64,000 bases of DNA from an uncultured Lachnospiraceae bacterium (GTDB lineage: Bacteria; Bacillota; Clostridia; Lachnospirales; Lachnospiraceae). Numbering within the stretch: the first letter of the stretch is position 1; every line of letters starts with the position of its first letter. The translations under genes and the position numbers were made by a program. Shown one piece after another: positions 27,337-37,726 of the stretch. Location of the stretch: assembly GCA_947628225.1 (NCBI GenBank), contig CANQYY010000011.1, forward strand, positions 1 to 64,000. The letters run 5' to 3'. The notes beneath the pieces are model-generated. The model worked only from the letters and a program-made list of their open reading frames with translations, did no database searches and had not been told where the DNA came from.

Positions 27337-28704
27337 ATGCAGAGCAAACAAGATAGGACCGTAGAGCTGTTTGAAAATGCTCCGGTTCCCAAGGCAGTAT
27401 TTTTAAATATTATCCCTTCTATTATCAGCATGCTGATGGTATTGGTCTATAATCTGGCTGATACATTTTTTATCGGGCAAACAAAAAATCCATATATGGT
27501 GGCTGCCGTTTCGCTGGCAACCCCTGCCTTTCTTTTTTTTATGGCGGTGGGAATGCTTTTTGGGATTGGCGGAACTTCCCTGATTTCCCGTATGCTGGGA
27601 CAGGGCAGAAAAAAAGAAGCATGCCATGCCTGTTCCTTTTGCTTCTGGAGCGGCGCTATTATCGGCATAGTGGGAATGTGCATTATATTATTCGGTATTG
27701 ATCCGATCAGTAATCTGGTAGGGGCGACACCGGACACTATGGTTTATGTAAGGCAGTATCTGGCGATTGTGTCGCTGGGAATTCCCTTTCTTATCATCAG
27801 TAATACATTTAGCTCTATTATCCGCGCCGAAGGTAAGGCAAATAAAGCGATGATGGGAATGATCTTGGGAAATGTGGCAAACATTATCCTGGACCCGGTT
27901 ATGATACTGGCATTTGGCTGGGATGTAAGGGGAGCGGCAGCCGCCACTGTTATTGGGAATGTGCTGAGCGCTGTCTTTTATATCATCCACTATGTAAGCG
28001 GGAGCTCCCTTCTTTCCATCCATCCGAAAATGTATCGCATCGGCGGCAAGATTGCGTCAGGGGTATTTGCGATTGGCATCCCGGCGTCCTTGAACAGTAT
28101 TTTAATGAGTACCTCAAATATATTGGTAAATAAATTAATGAAGGTACATGGCGATATGGCGCTGGCAGGTCTGGGAGTAGCCATGAAAGTCAATATGGTA
28201 GCTGTTATGCTGCTGATTGGCGTCGGTACCGGCATACAGCCTCTTTTGGGCTATAATTTCGGCTCCGGGAACCGGAAGCGGTTTTTAAGTGTATTCCGTT
28301 TTTCCCTGATATTAGCGGTTTCTCTGAGTATTGTCATGTCCCTTATCTGTTATCTGGGAGCGGGGCCTATGGTAAATGCTTTTCTGGAAGAGAAGCAGGC
28401 ATATGGTTTTGGCATGCAGTTTGCCAGAGTGCTTATCATATCCGGTCCGGTATTGGGCGTTTTGTTTGTTATGATCAATGCCATTCAGTCCATGGGGGCG
28501 GCGGTTCCCTCGCTGATTTTGTCCATCAGCAGGCAGGGCTTATTGTATATACCGGTTTTATTTACCTTTAATGCGATTTTCCATACGGCAAAGACCTTGG
28601 TACTGGCACAGCCGATTACGGATTATCTTGCGGTCATCCTGTCTATTCTTCTTTTTATCATTGCTTTCCGGAAGTATTTTAGGGAACGGCCGTCACAGGA
28701 ATAG
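27337..28704 (+). CDS. MATE family efflux transporter
   Basis: 455 residues with about twelve transmembrane helices in two homologous halves. The MATE-typical opening PKAVFLNIIPSIISMLMVL and LVYNLADTFFIGQ are present, plus IPASLNSILMSTSNILVN at the start of the second half. It exports cationic drugs or metabolites driven by Na+ or H+. Which substrate cannot be told. GGAGGAATC precedes the ATG. It is followed at 38 bp by the potassium transporter gene. Confidence 0.93.
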   Translation: MQSKQDRTVELFENAPVPKAVFLNIIPSIISMLMVLVYNLADTFFIGQTKNPYMVAAVSLATPAFLFFMAVGMLFGIGGTSLISRMLGQGRKKEACHACSFCFWSGAIIGIVGMCIILFGIDPISNLVGATPDTMVYVRQYLAIVSLGIPFLIISNTFSSIIRAEGKANKAMMGMILGNVANIILDPVMILAFGWDVRGAAAATVIGNVLSAVFYIIHYVSGSSLLSIHPKMYRIGGKIASGVFAIGIPASLNSILMSTSNILVNKLMKVHGDMALAGLGVAMKVNMVAVMLLIGVGTGIQPLLGYNFGSGNRKRFLSVFRFSLILAVSLSIVMSLICYLGAGPMVNAFLEEKQAYGFGMQFARVLIISGPVLGVLFVMINAIQSMGAAVPSLILSISRQGLLYIPVLFTFNAIFHTAKTLVLAQPITDYLAVILSILLFIIAFRKYFRERPSQE

Positions 28705-28742
28705 AAAAGCGGTGGGCGTATTCATAAGGAGTTATTTGTTTT

Positions 28743-30119
28743 ATGAGAAGATTTCGAGAACATAAGAGCAGGGGCTTTACTACCACAAGAATCATAGCCC
28801 TTGGATTTCTGGGCGCCATTTTTTTGGGGACTCTTCTTCTTATGTTGCCGGTTTCTACGGCGGCGGGGGAGAAGACTACGGTTGTAGATGCCCTGTTTAC
28901 CGCTACTACCTCCGTCTGCGTGACGGGACTGGTCGTAGTGCCGACCTACTCCCATTGGACTTTGTTCGGGCAGGCGGTTATCGCGCTGCTGGCGCAGGTG
29001 GGCGGTCTGGGCGTTATTACCTTTACCGTCCTGTTTCTTCTCGCCCTGCGCCGTCGGATTGGCCTGAAGGACCGGCTTTTAATACAGGCGGCGTACAATC
29101 TGGATACGATTCAGGGTCTGGTCATCCTGATTAAGAAGATTGTCAAAGGGACGTTGATCATTGAGGGCATCGGGGCGCTGTTTTACATGACGGTCTTTGT
29201 ACCCGATTACGGCGCCGCCGGCATATGGAAGAGTATATTTAACTCCGTGTCAGCTTTTTGCAACGCCGGCATGGATGTGCTGGGGCCTTCGAGCCTGGAG
29301 CCTTATGTAGGGAATCCGGTCGTCAATATTACCACGATCCTTTTGATCGTCCTTGGCGGAATTGGTTTTCCGGTGTGGTGGAATGTTCTGGATACGATTA
29401 GAGGCGCCAGGGAAAGATACGGAGGATTCCGCGCTGCGCTCCACCATCTGCGCCTGCATACGAAACTGGCGCTGACTGTCACCGCCTTTCTGATTGCAGC
29501 GGGGGCCTTTCTTATATTTTTGCTTGAATATAATAACCCGGCCACCCTGGGGAATATGCCCTGGTGGGAAAAAGCGCAGGCCGCCCTGTTTCAATCCGTT
29601 ACGACCAGGACGGCGGGGTTTGCCACGATATCCCAGGCGGGGCTGACGGAGGCTACGGGACTTGTGTGCTGTATTCTCATGTTTATCGGGGGTTCTCCTT
29701 CCGGAACGGCCGGCGGGATTAAGACTACTACGGTGGCTGTGCTGGTGGCCGCCGTGCACTCTATTATCCGTAGCCGCCGGGACACGGAAATGTTCGGGAG
29801 AAGAGTGAGCGCTGATGTTATCCGGCGGGCGATTTCTGTATTTATGGTTAGTTTTGTGGTGCTGCTTGCCTCCGTCACGGCTCTTACTATTGTCCAGCCG
29901 GGAGATTTCATGGATTGTATGTATGAAACGGTATCGGCTATTGCTACGGTGGGATTGTCCCGGGATTTTACGACTAATCTCAATCTGGCGGGGCGGATTA
30001 TTATTATCATAACAATGTATATCGGAAGAATCGGTCCGATTTCCCTGGCTCTGTTTTTTAATTCCAGGAGATTTGTAAATCTGAAAACCTATCCGGAGGA
30101 AAAGGTGGGGATCGGATAA
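28743..30119 (+). CDS. Trk/Ktr potassium uptake system membrane subunit
   Basis: 458 residues, TrkH/KtrB family. Four P-loop repeats can be followed: TATTSVCVTGLVV, NSVSAFCNAGMDV, TRTAGFATISQAG and ETVSAIATVGLSR, each with the filter glycine. Extracytoplasmic potassium enters through this subunit; gating needs the cytoplasmic TrkA/KtrA protein, encoded 60 bp downstream. AAGGAG (about 10 bp upstream) precedes the ATG. Confidence 0.95.
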   Translation: MRRFREHKSRGFTTTRIIALGFLGAIFLGTLLLMLPVSTAAGEKTTVVDALFTATTSVCVTGLVVVPTYSHWTLFGQAVIALLAQVGGLGVITFTVLFLLALRRRIGLKDRLLIQAAYNLDTIQGLVILIKKIVKGTLIIEGIGALFYMTVFVPDYGAAGIWKSIFNSVSAFCNAGMDVLGPSSLEPYVGNPVVNITTILLIVLGGIGFPVWWNVLDTIRGARERYGGFRAALHHLRLHTKLALTVTAFLIAAGAFLIFLLEYNNPATLGNMPWWEKAQAALFQSVTTRTAGFATISQAGLTEATGLVCCILMFIGGSPSGTAGGIKTTTVAVLVAAVHSIIRSRRDTEMFGRRVSADVIRRAISVFMVSFVVLLASVTALTIVQPGDFMDCMYETVSAIATVGLSRDFTTNLNLAGRIIIIITMYIGRIGPISLALFFNSRRFVNLKTYPEEKVGIG

Positions 30120-30178
30120 AGACCGGTAATAGGAGATAAGGCGTTGTTTACAGCGCCGGAGAAGAAAGAAGGCTGTGT

Positions 30179-30832
30179 ATGAAGCAAAAAGAATTTGTAG
30201 TTATCGGAATGGGGCAGTTCGGCGCCAATGTCGCCATATCCTTAGAGAGCAGAGGAGCAGTAGTCATGGCGGTAGACCGGGATGAAAAAAAGCTTGAGCT
30301 GGTGGCGGATCGGGTCACCCATACCATATGCGCCGACGCCGCCAACCCGGAGGTTATGCACTCGCTGGGAATTAATAACTATGACGGGGCGATTATAGGC
30401 ATTGGAAACAGTCTGGAAGACAGCGTCCTGATAACCATTCAGCTAAAGGAGCTGGGAATGCCTTTTATTATGGCGAAGGCGTCTACGGATCTGGAGGGGC
30501 GCATCCTCCATAAGGTCGGGGCGGACAAGGTAATCTTCCCGGATAAGGAGATTGGATTCCGGGTAGGAAACCAGATTATGAACGGTAATTACTTTGAGGC
30601 AATAGAACTGTCCGAGCGCTACAGCATTGTGGATTTGAATGTACCGGAAGCCTGGAAAGGGAAAAGCCTGCGGCAGTTAGACATCCGCTCCCGGTATGGC
30701 GTCAGTATCATTGGAATACGCGGGCTGGAAGAAACCAATATCAATCCGGAGCCGGAATATGAGCTAAAGGAGGATGACGTCCTGATTGCGTTAGGGCATA
30801 ACAGCGAATTACAACGGCTGCGGGAGATCTAG
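30179..30832 (+). CDS. Trk/Ktr potassium uptake regulatory subunit
   Basis: 217 residues. An N-terminal RCK_N Rossmann fold (VVIGMGQFGANVAISLESRG, nucleotide-binding GxGxxG) and a C-terminal RCK_C domain (about 135-217). It forms the nucleotide-gated ring under the membrane subunit encoded upstream. The single-Rossmann length is the KtrA type rather than the double-domain TrkA of E. coli. Confidence 0.95.
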   Translation: MKQKEFVVIGMGQFGANVAISLESRGAVVMAVDRDEKKLELVADRVTHTICADAANPEVMHSLGINNYDGAIIGIGNSLEDSVLITIQLKELGMPFIMAKASTDLEGRILHKVGADKVIFPDKEIGFRVGNQIMNGNYFEAIELSERYSIVDLNVPEAWKGKSLRQLDIRSRYGVSIIGIRGLEETNINPEPEYELKEDDVLIALGHNSELQRLREI

Positions 30833-30856
30833 CGGAGGTTTGGAAACGGAGTCTAT

Positions 30857-31636
30857 ATGATAGAAAGCAGGGGCAATGCCCGGATAAAAAAACTACAGAA
30901 ACTAAAAAAAAGCGCCCGGTACCGCCGTCAGGAGGGACTCTTTGTCATAGAGGGCTGGAAGATGACAGAGGAAGCTCTCCGTCGGGGTCTGGTGCAGACG
31001 CTCTATATTTCTACAGATGTAGAAAATAAATATAAAGAGAAACTCTCTGTGCCGGAAACAACAGAGGTGGAGATTTTGTCCGGGGGACTGTTCCGGGAAC
31101 TTTCGGATACCATTACTCCCCAAGGGGTTATGGCGGCGGTTTCCATGCCGCGGTATGAAAAGGAGCTGCTATATCAGAAAAAAGATGCCGCCCTGCTTTG
31201 CTTAGAGGATATTCAGGATCCCGGCAATCTGGGGACTATGATCCGGACGGCGGAGGGAGCCGGAATGACCGGTATTGTTTTATCCGGGGGCTGTGTGGAT
31301 ATTTTTAATCCCAAGGTGATCCGTGCCACGATGGGTTCTCTGCTCCGGGTTCCGTTCTGGTACTGCGATGATTTGTCTACAGAAGTAGAATTATTGAAAA
31401 AGAATCATTTTACCATATATGCCGCGCATCTGGAGGGAAAAAGCGCCTATACCGGGGAAAGCTATTCAGGAAAAGTCGGTCTTCTCATCGGGAACGAGGC
31501 GGGAGGGCTGAGCAGGGAAATCAGTGAAAAAGCGGACAAAAAAATCCGGATTCCGATGGCGGGAGAGGTGGAATCGTTAAATGCTGCGGTGTCTGCCGCG
31601 CTTTTAATGTATGAAGTTTACCGAAACCGTGGATAA
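30857..31636 (+). CDS. SpoU-family RNA 2'-O-ribose methyltransferase
   Basis: 259 residues. An N-terminal substrate-binding domain (SRGNARIKKLQKLKKSARYR) precedes a SPOUT knot domain with motif 1 (DPGNLGTMIRTAEGAG), motif 2 (GLLIGNEAGGLS) and motif 3 (IPMAGEVESLNAAVSAAL). It methylates ribose in tRNA or 23S rRNA using SAM. The exact site is not decidable. It is the last gene of the potassium-uptake cluster by position only. Confidence 0.92.
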   Translation: MIESRGNARIKKLQKLKKSARYRRQEGLFVIEGWKMTEEALRRGLVQTLYISTDVENKYKEKLSVPETTEVEILSGGLFRELSDTITPQGVMAAVSMPRYEKELLYQKKDAALLCLEDIQDPGNLGTMIRTAEGAGMTGIVLSGGCVDIFNPKVIRATMGSLLRVPFWYCDDLSTEVELLKKNHFTIYAAHLEGKSAYTGESYSGKVGLLIGNEAGGLSREISEKADKKIRIPMAGEVESLNAAVSAALLMYEVYRNRG

Positions 31637-31648
31637 TACGGATGGCGC

Positions 31649-31677
31649 TTGCCAAAAAACCTGTTTTCTAGTATGAT
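31649..31677 (+). promoter_or_regulatory. Promoter of NfeD/SPFH operon
   Basis: TTGCCA (31649-31654), 17-bp spacer, TATGAT (31672-31677). Confidence 0.5.
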
Positions 31678-31702
31678 AAACAGGAAAGACGAATAAATAT
31701 AA

Positions 31703-32143
31703 ATGAGGGGATGTGGAAGTTTGAATACCATTATTTGGCTTATTATTGTAGCCGTGATGCTCATAATCGAAATATTTACCATGGGCCTTACAACCATATG
31801 GTTTAGTCTGGGAGCGGTGGTCGCCGCCATTGCATCAGGGCTGGAAGCGCCGATATGGCTGCAGATTGTTCTGTTTAGTGTTGTTTCCGTGATTGTAATG
31901 ATATTGGTCCGTCCTTTTGCCGTGAAGGTAATCAACAAAGAAAGGATCAAGACAAACATTGAGGAAATTGTGGGAGAAAAGGCGGTTGTGATCGAGGAGA
32001 TCGATAACGAAAAAGAAAAAGGGATGGTCCGGTTCCGTGGCGTGGAATGGATGGCAAGAAGTGTGGATGGCAGCATTCTGGCAGTGGATGAGATTGTTAC
32101 CATTGATACGGTATCCGGCGTAAAACTTATAGTGAGAAAATAG
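31703..32143 (+). CDS. NfeD-like membrane protein
   Basis: Up to 146 residues. Two or three N-terminal helices (IIWLIIVAVMLIIEIFTMGL and following) and a C-terminal OB fold (about 80-146; VGEKAVVIEEIDNEKEKGMV, VRFRGVEWMARS). NfeD proteins partner with SPFH/stomatin proteins in membrane microdomains; the partner gene follows at 46 bp. The ATG at 31703 has no good site, while a TTG at 31721 is preceded by AGGGGATG, so the true start may be the TTG. Confidence 0.88.
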   Translation: MRGCGSLNTIIWLIIVAVMLIIEIFTMGLTTIWFSLGAVVAAIASGLEAPIWLQIVLFSVVSVIVMILVRPFAVKVINKERIKTNIEEIVGEKAVVIEEIDNEKEKGMVRFRGVEWMARSVDGSILAVDEIVTIDTVSGVKLIVRK

Positions 32144-32189
32144 GAACTGATTATAGCGCTGTGTTTGGACACAGAGAATGGAGGGAAAC

Positions 32190-33122
32190 ATGTTACAAAA
32201 TTTAATTCCTGTTATTGTAGTGATCATTGTAGTGATTTTGTTATGTCTTTTGGCTTCCTGTATTAAGATTGTACCGCAGGCGCACGCATATATTGTGGAA
32301 CGCTTAGGCGGTTATCAGTCTACCTGGTCGGTAGGGATCCATCTGAAGGTGCCGATTATTGACAAGGTGGCAAGAAAAGTCCTGTTAAAGGAGCAGGTTA
32401 TGGACTTTCCGCCCCAGCCGGTTATCACAAAGGATAATGTGACCATGCAGATCGACACCGTTGTATTTTTCCAGATTACAGACCCGAAGCTGTTTACCTA
32501 CGGCGTGGAAAATCCGATTATGGCGATTGAAAATCTGACAGCGACAACTCTTCGTAATATTATCGGCGATCTGGAGTTAGACCAGACCTTGACGTCCCGT
32601 GAAACCATTAATACCCATATGCGCTCCAATCTGGATATTGCCACGGATCCATGGGGGATTAAGGTAAACCGTGTGGAGCTGAAAAATATTATTCCGCCGA
32701 GGGAAATTCAGGATTCCATGGAAAAGCAGATGAAAGCAGAGCGCGAAAGGAGGGAATCCATCCTGCGCGCCGAGGGAGAGAAAAAATCTACTGTCTTAGT
32801 GGCAGAGGGAAAGAAAGAATCCGCAATCCTGGAAGCCGAGGCAGAAAAGGAAGCTGCTATTTTGCGCGCTGAGGCGAAAAAAGAAGCTACCATCCGTGAG
32901 GCAGAAGGACGCGCTCAGGCCATTGCCGCAGTGCAGAAGGCGACCGCAGAGGGAATCCAGTTCTTAAATGAGTCGGCTCCCACGCAGGCAGTTTTGACCC
33001 TGAAGAGCTTAGAAGCATTTGAAAAGGCATCCGATGGCAAGGCGACAAAAATTATTATTCCATCGGAAATACAGGGAATTGCCGGACTGGCAAAATCAGT
33101 GATAGAATCCTGCAAGGAATAA
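32190..33122 (+). CDS. SPFH/Band 7 (stomatin-like) protein
   Basis: 310 residues. One N-terminal transmembrane helix ([15 protein letters not shown]), the Band 7 domain beginning [19 protein letters not shown], and a long helical coiled coil (about 175-265) rich in Ala and Glu with repeated [19 protein letters not shown] words. It assembles as membrane-bound oligomeric rings. It is paired with the NfeD gene. The ATG at 32190 follows GGAGG. Confidence 0.93.
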   Translation: MLQNLIPVIVVIIVVILLCLLASCIKIVPQAHAYIVERLGGYQSTWSVGIHLKVPIIDKVARKVLLKEQVMDFPPQPVITKDNVTMQIDTVVFFQITDPKLFTYGVENPIMAIENLTATTLRNIIGDLELDQTLTSRETINTHMRSNLDIATDPWGIKVNRVELKNIIPPREIQDSMEKQMKAERERRESILRAEGEKKSTVLVAEGKKESAILEAEAEKEAAILRAEAKKEATIREAEGRAQAIAAVQKATAEGIQFLNESAPTQAVLTLKSLEAFEKASDGKATKIIIPSEIQGIAGLAKSVIESCKE

Positions 33123-33136
33123 GTCAGGAGGCAGAT

Positions 33137-34120
33137 ATGAATTTAAAAGGAAAAGACTTTTTGACATTAAAGGACTTTACTCCGGAGGAGATCCGGTATC
33201 TTTTGGAACTCTCCGCTGAGTTAAAGGAAAAGAAGAAAAAAGGGATAGTGGAAAAGCCCTTCGAGGGGAAAAATATAGCCCTTATATTTGAGAAAACAAG
33301 CACCCGTACCCGCTGCTCCTTTGAAGTGGCGGCCCACGACCTTGGCATGGGAGTTACCTATCTGGATCCGAAAGGGTCCCAGATAGGTAAAAAAGAGAGT
33401 ATTGCCGATACCGCAAGAGTGTTAAGCGGTATGTTCGACGGGATTGAATATCGCGGCTTTGGTCAGGAAATTGTAGAGGAACTGGCACAATATGCGACTG
33501 TTCCGGTCTGGAACGGGCTGACGAACGAATATCATCCGACCCAGATGTTAGCCGACCTGCTGACGATTAAAGAGCAGTTTGGCAGATGGAAGGGAATCCG
33601 GCTGACCTATATGGGAGATGCCCGTTATAATATGGGAAATTCCCTTATGATAGCCTGCAGTAAAATGGGCATGCACTTTACGGCATGCGCGCCCGGGCAG
33701 TATTTTCCGGATAAAGAGCTGGTTCTCCAGTGTGAAGAGTACGCAAAAGAAAGCGGAGGAAGCATTACGCTGACGGAGGATGTGTCCCGGGGGACAAAGG
33801 ATGCGGATGTGTTATATACCGATGTATGGGTTTCCATGGGAGAGCCGGACGAGGTATGGGCGGAGAGAATCCAGGCATTGACTCCGTATCAGGTTAATGC
33901 GGCGGCAATGGCAAATGCGAAGGACACAGCGGTGTTTATGCACTGCCTGCCGGCATTTCACGATTTGAAAACCGAGATAGGAAAAGAAATTTACGATAAA
34001 TACGGACTAAAAGAAATGGAAGTGACCGATGAGGTTTTTGAGAAATATGCGGATGTGGTATTTCGGGAAGCGGAGAACCGTATGCACACAATTAAGGCGG
34101 TAATGGCGGCTACCCTGTGA
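33137..34120 (+). CDS. argF: Ornithine carbamoyltransferase
   Basis: 327 residues. The carbamoyl-phosphate motif STRTRCSFE, the Gln/His region [12 protein letters not shown], and the ornithine-binding HCLPAFHD are intact. It makes citrulline from ornithine and carbamoyl phosphate. As a catabolic counterpart (arcB) has the same motifs, the biosynthetic role rests on argH in this genome. AGGAGG precedes the ATG. Confidence 0.93.
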   Translation: MNLKGKDFLTLKDFTPEEIRYLLELSAELKEKKKKGIVEKPFEGKNIALIFEKTSTRTRCSFEVAAHDLGMGVTYLDPKGSQIGKKESIADTARVLSGMFDGIEYRGFGQEIVEELAQYATVPVWNGLTNEYHPTQMLADLLTIKEQFGRWKGIRLTYMGDARYNMGNSLMIACSKMGMHFTACAPGQYFPDKELVLQCEEYAKESGGSITLTEDVSRGTKDADVLYTDVWVSMGEPDEVWAERIQALTPYQVNAAAMANAKDTAVFMHCLPAFHDLKTEIGKEIYDKYGLKEMEVTDEVFEKYADVVFREAENRMHTIKAVMAATL

Positions 34121-34175
34121 ACTGACACGATACCGTAAGGAGCTTTTCGGTAAAGGGAAACAGAAAGGAGCCAAT

Positions 34176-35564
34176 ATGAGCAAAAATTTAGATGCCGGAT
34201 ATCGGAGTGACTGGTTACATAAGATGGCGGCAGTGTGTGAAGCAAGCAGCACGATTGACTCTACTTTATTTGAAAAATACAAGGTAAAAAGAGGACTGCG
34301 CGACCTGGACGGACAGGGAGTCCTGACCGGCTTGACAGAGATTTCAGAGATCCGTTCCTATACGGTAGTAGACCATGATCTGGTTCCCTGCGAGGGAAAG
34401 CTCTATTATCAGGGAATTGATATTGAGGAAATTGTAGACGGTTTTTTGACGGAAAAAAGATTTGGCTATGAAGAGGTTGTCTATCTTTTACTGTTTGGCA
34501 GACTGCCAAACGAAACGGAGTTAGAGGAACTAAAAGATATGCTGGCAAACTACCGCCAGAGCCTTCCTACCAGCTTTGTCCGGGATATTATTATGAAAGC
34601 TCCCAGCGTGGATTTAATGAATACTTTGGGGAGAAGTGTACTGACGCTGTACTCGTATGACGACAGGGCGGATGATACTTCTACGGAGAATGTGCTTCGC
34701 CAGTGTTTACAGCTGGTGGCGTTATTTCCCATGTTTTCCGTATATGGCTATCAGGCGGCCTGCTATTTTCATGAGGGCAGCAGCTTCTTTTTACATCCGC
34801 CGAAGCGGGAATATTCCACGGCGGAAAATATTTTGCATATGCTGCGGCCCAATAGTGAATTTACCCCTTTGGAGGCGAAAATACTGGATATTGCCCTGGT
34901 GCTGCATGCCGAGCATGGCGGCGGCAATAACTCTACCTTTACAGACCACGTCGTAACCTCCTCGGGAACCGACACCTATGCGGCAATCTCGGCTGCCCTC
35001 GGCTCCCTGAAGGGGCCAAGGCATGGCGGCGCTAATGTAAAGGTTTCCCTGATGTTCGAGGATATGAAAAAGCGGGTAAAGGATTGGGAGGACGAAGAAG
35101 AGGTGGAATCCTATCTGACCGCTCTGTTAAACCGTCAGGTCTTCGATAAGTCAGGTCTGATCTATGGGATGGGGCATGCCGTGTACTCGATTTCCGACCC
35201 CCGCGCCAGAACATTCCGCAAATTCGTGGAGAAGCTAGCAGAGGAAAAGGGAATGCAGAAAGAATTTGCCCTGTACCATTTAGTAGAAAAACTGGCGCCT
35301 AAGGTAATTGCCAATGAGCGGCATATCTATAAGGGAGTCAGTGCGAATATTGATTTTTACAGCGGGCTTGTTTACAGTATGCTGGAACTGCCCAATGAAT
35401 TGTATACGCCGCTTTTTGCCATTGCCCGTATTGCCGGTTGGAGCGCCCACCGTCTGGAAGAACTGGTAAACGCCGGAAAAATTATACGCCCGGCATATAA
35501 GGCGGTGTGCAAGCATCAGCACTATGTGCCAATGAGCGAACGGGGAGGTGTTTTCCATGAATGA
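34176..35564 (+). CDS. Citrate synthase
   Basis: 462 residues. The active-site regions are LHAEHGGGNNSTFTDHVV (His of the first motif), GLIYGMGHAVYSISDPRA (second His) and NIDFYSGLVYSMLE (aspartate). It condenses oxaloacetate with acetyl-CoA; a 2-methylcitrate synthase activity cannot be excluded. AAAGGAG precedes the ATG and the gene overlaps the next one by 8 bp. Confidence 0.94.
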   Translation: MSKNLDAGYRSDWLHKMAAVCEASSTIDSTLFEKYKVKRGLRDLDGQGVLTGLTEISEIRSYTVVDHDLVPCEGKLYYQGIDIEEIVDGFLTEKRFGYEEVVYLLLFGRLPNETELEELKDMLANYRQSLPTSFVRDIIMKAPSVDLMNTLGRSVLTLYSYDDRADDTSTENVLRQCLQLVALFPMFSVYGYQAACYFHEGSSFFLHPPKREYSTAENILHMLRPNSEFTPLEAKILDIALVLHAEHGGGNNSTFTDHVVTSSGTDTYAAISAALGSLKGPRHGGANVKVSLMFEDMKKRVKDWEDEEEVESYLTALLNRQVFDKSGLIYGMGHAVYSISDPRARTFRKFVEKLAEEKGMQKEFALYHLVEKLAPKVIANERHIYKGVSANIDFYSGLVYSMLELPNELYTPLFAIARIAGWSAHRLEELVNAGKIIRPAYKAVCKHQHYVPMSERGGVFHE

Positions 35565-35889
35565 GGAACAGGTTTTATGCGCCTGCAGCGCTTATGAAGA
35601 AAAATATTATTTTAATCCCCGGTATTCCTCCCTCCCGGCACAAATCCAAGAGGAATTAAAAATTATGGCGGTGAGTATGACGGCAGATGTGGGAGGCGTT
35701 TTTACCATGGAATTTGACGAGGACGGTACGCTGTATCTTTCTACGACGGCAAAGGAAAATGATTTTTCTTATGATGAAATCGGAAGTCATTTAAAAATAA
35801 AGCAGTACCGTACAAAATATGCGGAATTACTGGAGAATCTGGAAACTTATTATCGATTATTTTTTGTGGAAGGAGTGCGGGCGGAATAA
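35557..35889 (+). CDS. Conserved hypothetical protein (DUF6145-like)
   Basis: 110 residues, starting at the ATG with GGGAGGTG upstream and overlapping the citrate synthase end by 8 bp. Acidic N-terminal part, a beta-rich centre ([19 protein letters not shown]) and a C-terminal helix. It resembles a small Lachnospiraceae family that I recall as DUF6145; no function is known. It is followed 1 bp later by coaX. Confidence 0.65.
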   Translation: MNEEQVLCACSAYEEKYYFNPRYSSLPAQIQEELKIMAVSMTADVGGVFTMEFDEDGTLYLSTTAKENDFSYDEIGSHLKIKQYRTKYAELLENLETYYRLFFVEGVRAE

Positions 35890-35890
35890 T

Positions 35891-36658
35891 ATGTTACTGG
35901 CGATTGATGTTGGAAATACGAATCTGACTTTTGGACTGTTTCACGGGGAAGAAATCATGCATAAATTTCGTCTGACCACGAGCCTTCCGAGGACTTCTGA
36001 TGAGTTTGGCGTACAGATTGTGGAGCAGTTATCCCACCAGAATGTGTCGGCAGAGGATGTGGAGGATGTCATTATCTGCTCTGTTGTGCCGAAAGTAATG
36101 TATTCGCTCACAAGCGGAATCAAAAAGTATTTAAAATGCGATCCGATGATTGTGGGGAACGGTACAAAGTCCGGCATCCGGATTGCCACGACCAATCCGA
36201 TGGAAATCGGGGCGGACCGGGTAGTGGATGCCGTAGGCGCTTATTTTCTCTATGGCGGGCCCGTTATTGTTATTGATTATGGCACGGCTACTACATATGA
36301 CCTTGTAACCGAAGACGGCTCTTTTATTGCCGGGGTAACAGCGCCGGGCATACGCATTAGCGCAAAAGCGCTGTGGAGCAATGCGGCAAAGCTGCCGGAG
36401 ATTGAGATTGTAAAGCCGGATTCTATATTGGCAAAAACTACGATTACCAGCATGCAGGCGGGACTTGTTTATGGCACGATAGGACAGACCGAGTATATCA
36501 TAAGCCGGTTTAAGCTGGAGTCCGGGTTTCCGGGAATCCGTGTCGTGGCAACCGGAGGACTTGGCAGGATTATCGCAGAGGGAACCGATAAAATTGAGGT
36601 GTATGATTCGGAGCTGACGTTAAAGGGGATGCGCCTGATTTATGAGAGGACAAAATGA
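35891..36658 (+). CDS. coaX: Type III pantothenate kinase
   Basis: 255 residues. The ASKHA-fold phosphate loop [17 protein letters not shown] and the catalytic region [18 protein letters not shown] are present, with [10 protein letters not shown] and [11 protein letters not shown] further on. It phosphorylates pantothenate, the first step of coenzyme A synthesis. The ATG at 35891 is the conserved start; an upstream in-frame ATG falls in the preceding gene. It overlaps dus by 4 bp. Confidence 0.94.
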   Translation: MLLAIDVGNTNLTFGLFHGEEIMHKFRLTTSLPRTSDEFGVQIVEQLSHQNVSAEDVEDVIICSVVPKVMYSLTSGIKKYLKCDPMIVGNGTKSGIRIATTNPMEIGADRVVDAVGAYFLYGGPVIVIDYGTATTYDLVTEDGSFIAGVTAPGIRISAKALWSNAAKLPEIEIVKPDSILAKTTITSMQAGLVYGTIGQTEYIISRFKLESGFPGIRVVATGGLGRIIAEGTDKIEVYDSELTLKGMRLIYERTK

Positions 36659-37641
36659 AGCTGACGATCAAAAATGTAGAATTGGATGGCAATATTATAT
36701 TAGCGCCAATGGCAGGAGTTACCGACCTGCCATTTCGTCTGCTCTGCAAAGAGCAGGGAGCCGATTTGTTATGTACGGAAATGGTAAGCGCAAAGGGGAT
36801 TTTCTATCACAATAAAAATACGGAAGAGCTTCTGCAGATAGAAGAAACAGAACGTCCGGTTTCCCTGCAGTTATTTGGCTCCGATCCGGATATCGTAAGT
36901 GAAATGGCAAAAAGGATTGAGGAAAGAAATTTTGATATTCTGGACATCAATATGGGGTGTCCGGTTCCCAAAGTCGTAAATAACGGAGAGGGCGCCGCCC
37001 TGTTGCAGAACATTCCGTTAGCCGCAAGGATTATTGAAAAGACGGTAAAAGCAATCCAAAAGCCGGTCACGGTAAAAATCCGCAAAGGTTTTCGCAGGGG
37101 AGAAAGCCAGGCGGTGGAAATGGCAAAGGCGGCAGAGGCCGCCGGAGCAGCAGCGGTGGCAGTCCACGGCAGGACGAGGGAGGAATACTACAGCGGCAGG
37201 GCGGACTGGGACATTATTGCAAGGGTAAAGGATGCCGTATCAATACCGGTAATTGGGAACGGGGATATTTTTTCTCCCGAAGATGCCGGGAGGATGCTTG
37301 ATTATACCAACTGCGATGGCATTATGATAGGGCGGGGCGCTCAGGGAAATCCATGGATTTTTCATCAGATTAAAGAATTTTTTGCCACCGGGAAAACAGT
37401 CGGGAAGCCTTCCTTTCCGGAAGTGTGCGACATGATGCTCCGGCATGCCGGCATGCAGGTAGAGCGGAAAGGGGAAAAGCGGGGGATTTTGGAAATGCGG
37501 ACTCATGCCGCCTGGTATACTGCCGGATATCCCCATTCTTCTTCCCTGAGAAGACAGATAAATCAGCTGACGACTTATCGGGAATTGGAAGCCCTCCTTA
37601 TAAAATACAGAGAGGAATTTAACAAAAAAAACACATTATAG
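36655..37641 (+). CDS. dus: tRNA-dihydrouridine synthase
   Basis: 328 residues. FMN-binding TIM barrel starting [13 protein letters not shown], catalytic cysteine in [19 protein letters not shown], and [14 protein letters not shown] and [13 protein letters not shown] later. It reduces uridine in the tRNA D-loop using NADPH. The ATGA overlap with coaX implies coupled translation. A terminator follows. Confidence 0.94.
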   Translation: MKLTIKNVELDGNIILAPMAGVTDLPFRLLCKEQGADLLCTEMVSAKGIFYHNKNTEELLQIEETERPVSLQLFGSDPDIVSEMAKRIEERNFDILDINMGCPVPKVVNNGEGAALLQNIPLAARIIEKTVKAIQKPVTVKIRKGFRRGESQAVEMAKAAEAAGAAAVAVHGRTREEYYSGRADWDIIARVKDAVSIPVIGNGDIFSPEDAGRMLDYTNCDGIMIGRGAQGNPWIFHQIKEFFATGKTVGKPSFPEVCDMMLRHAGMQVERKGEKRGILEMRTHAAWYTAGYPHSSSLRRQINQLTTYRELEALLIKYREEFNKKNTL

Positions 37642-37654
37642 TACGGAATTTATC

Positions 37655-37687
37655 AAAGTATGAACACAGGTTGTTCATACTTTTTTT
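37655..37687 (+). terminator. Intrinsic terminator after dus
   Basis: AAAGTATGAAC (37655-37665) pairs with GTTCATACTTT (37673-37683), followed by more T's. It ends the citrate synthase/coaX/dus operon. Confidence 0.85.
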
Positions 37688-37726
37688 ATACCGTAAAAAA
37701 AAGATGACAGAACAGGAGGAAAAAGA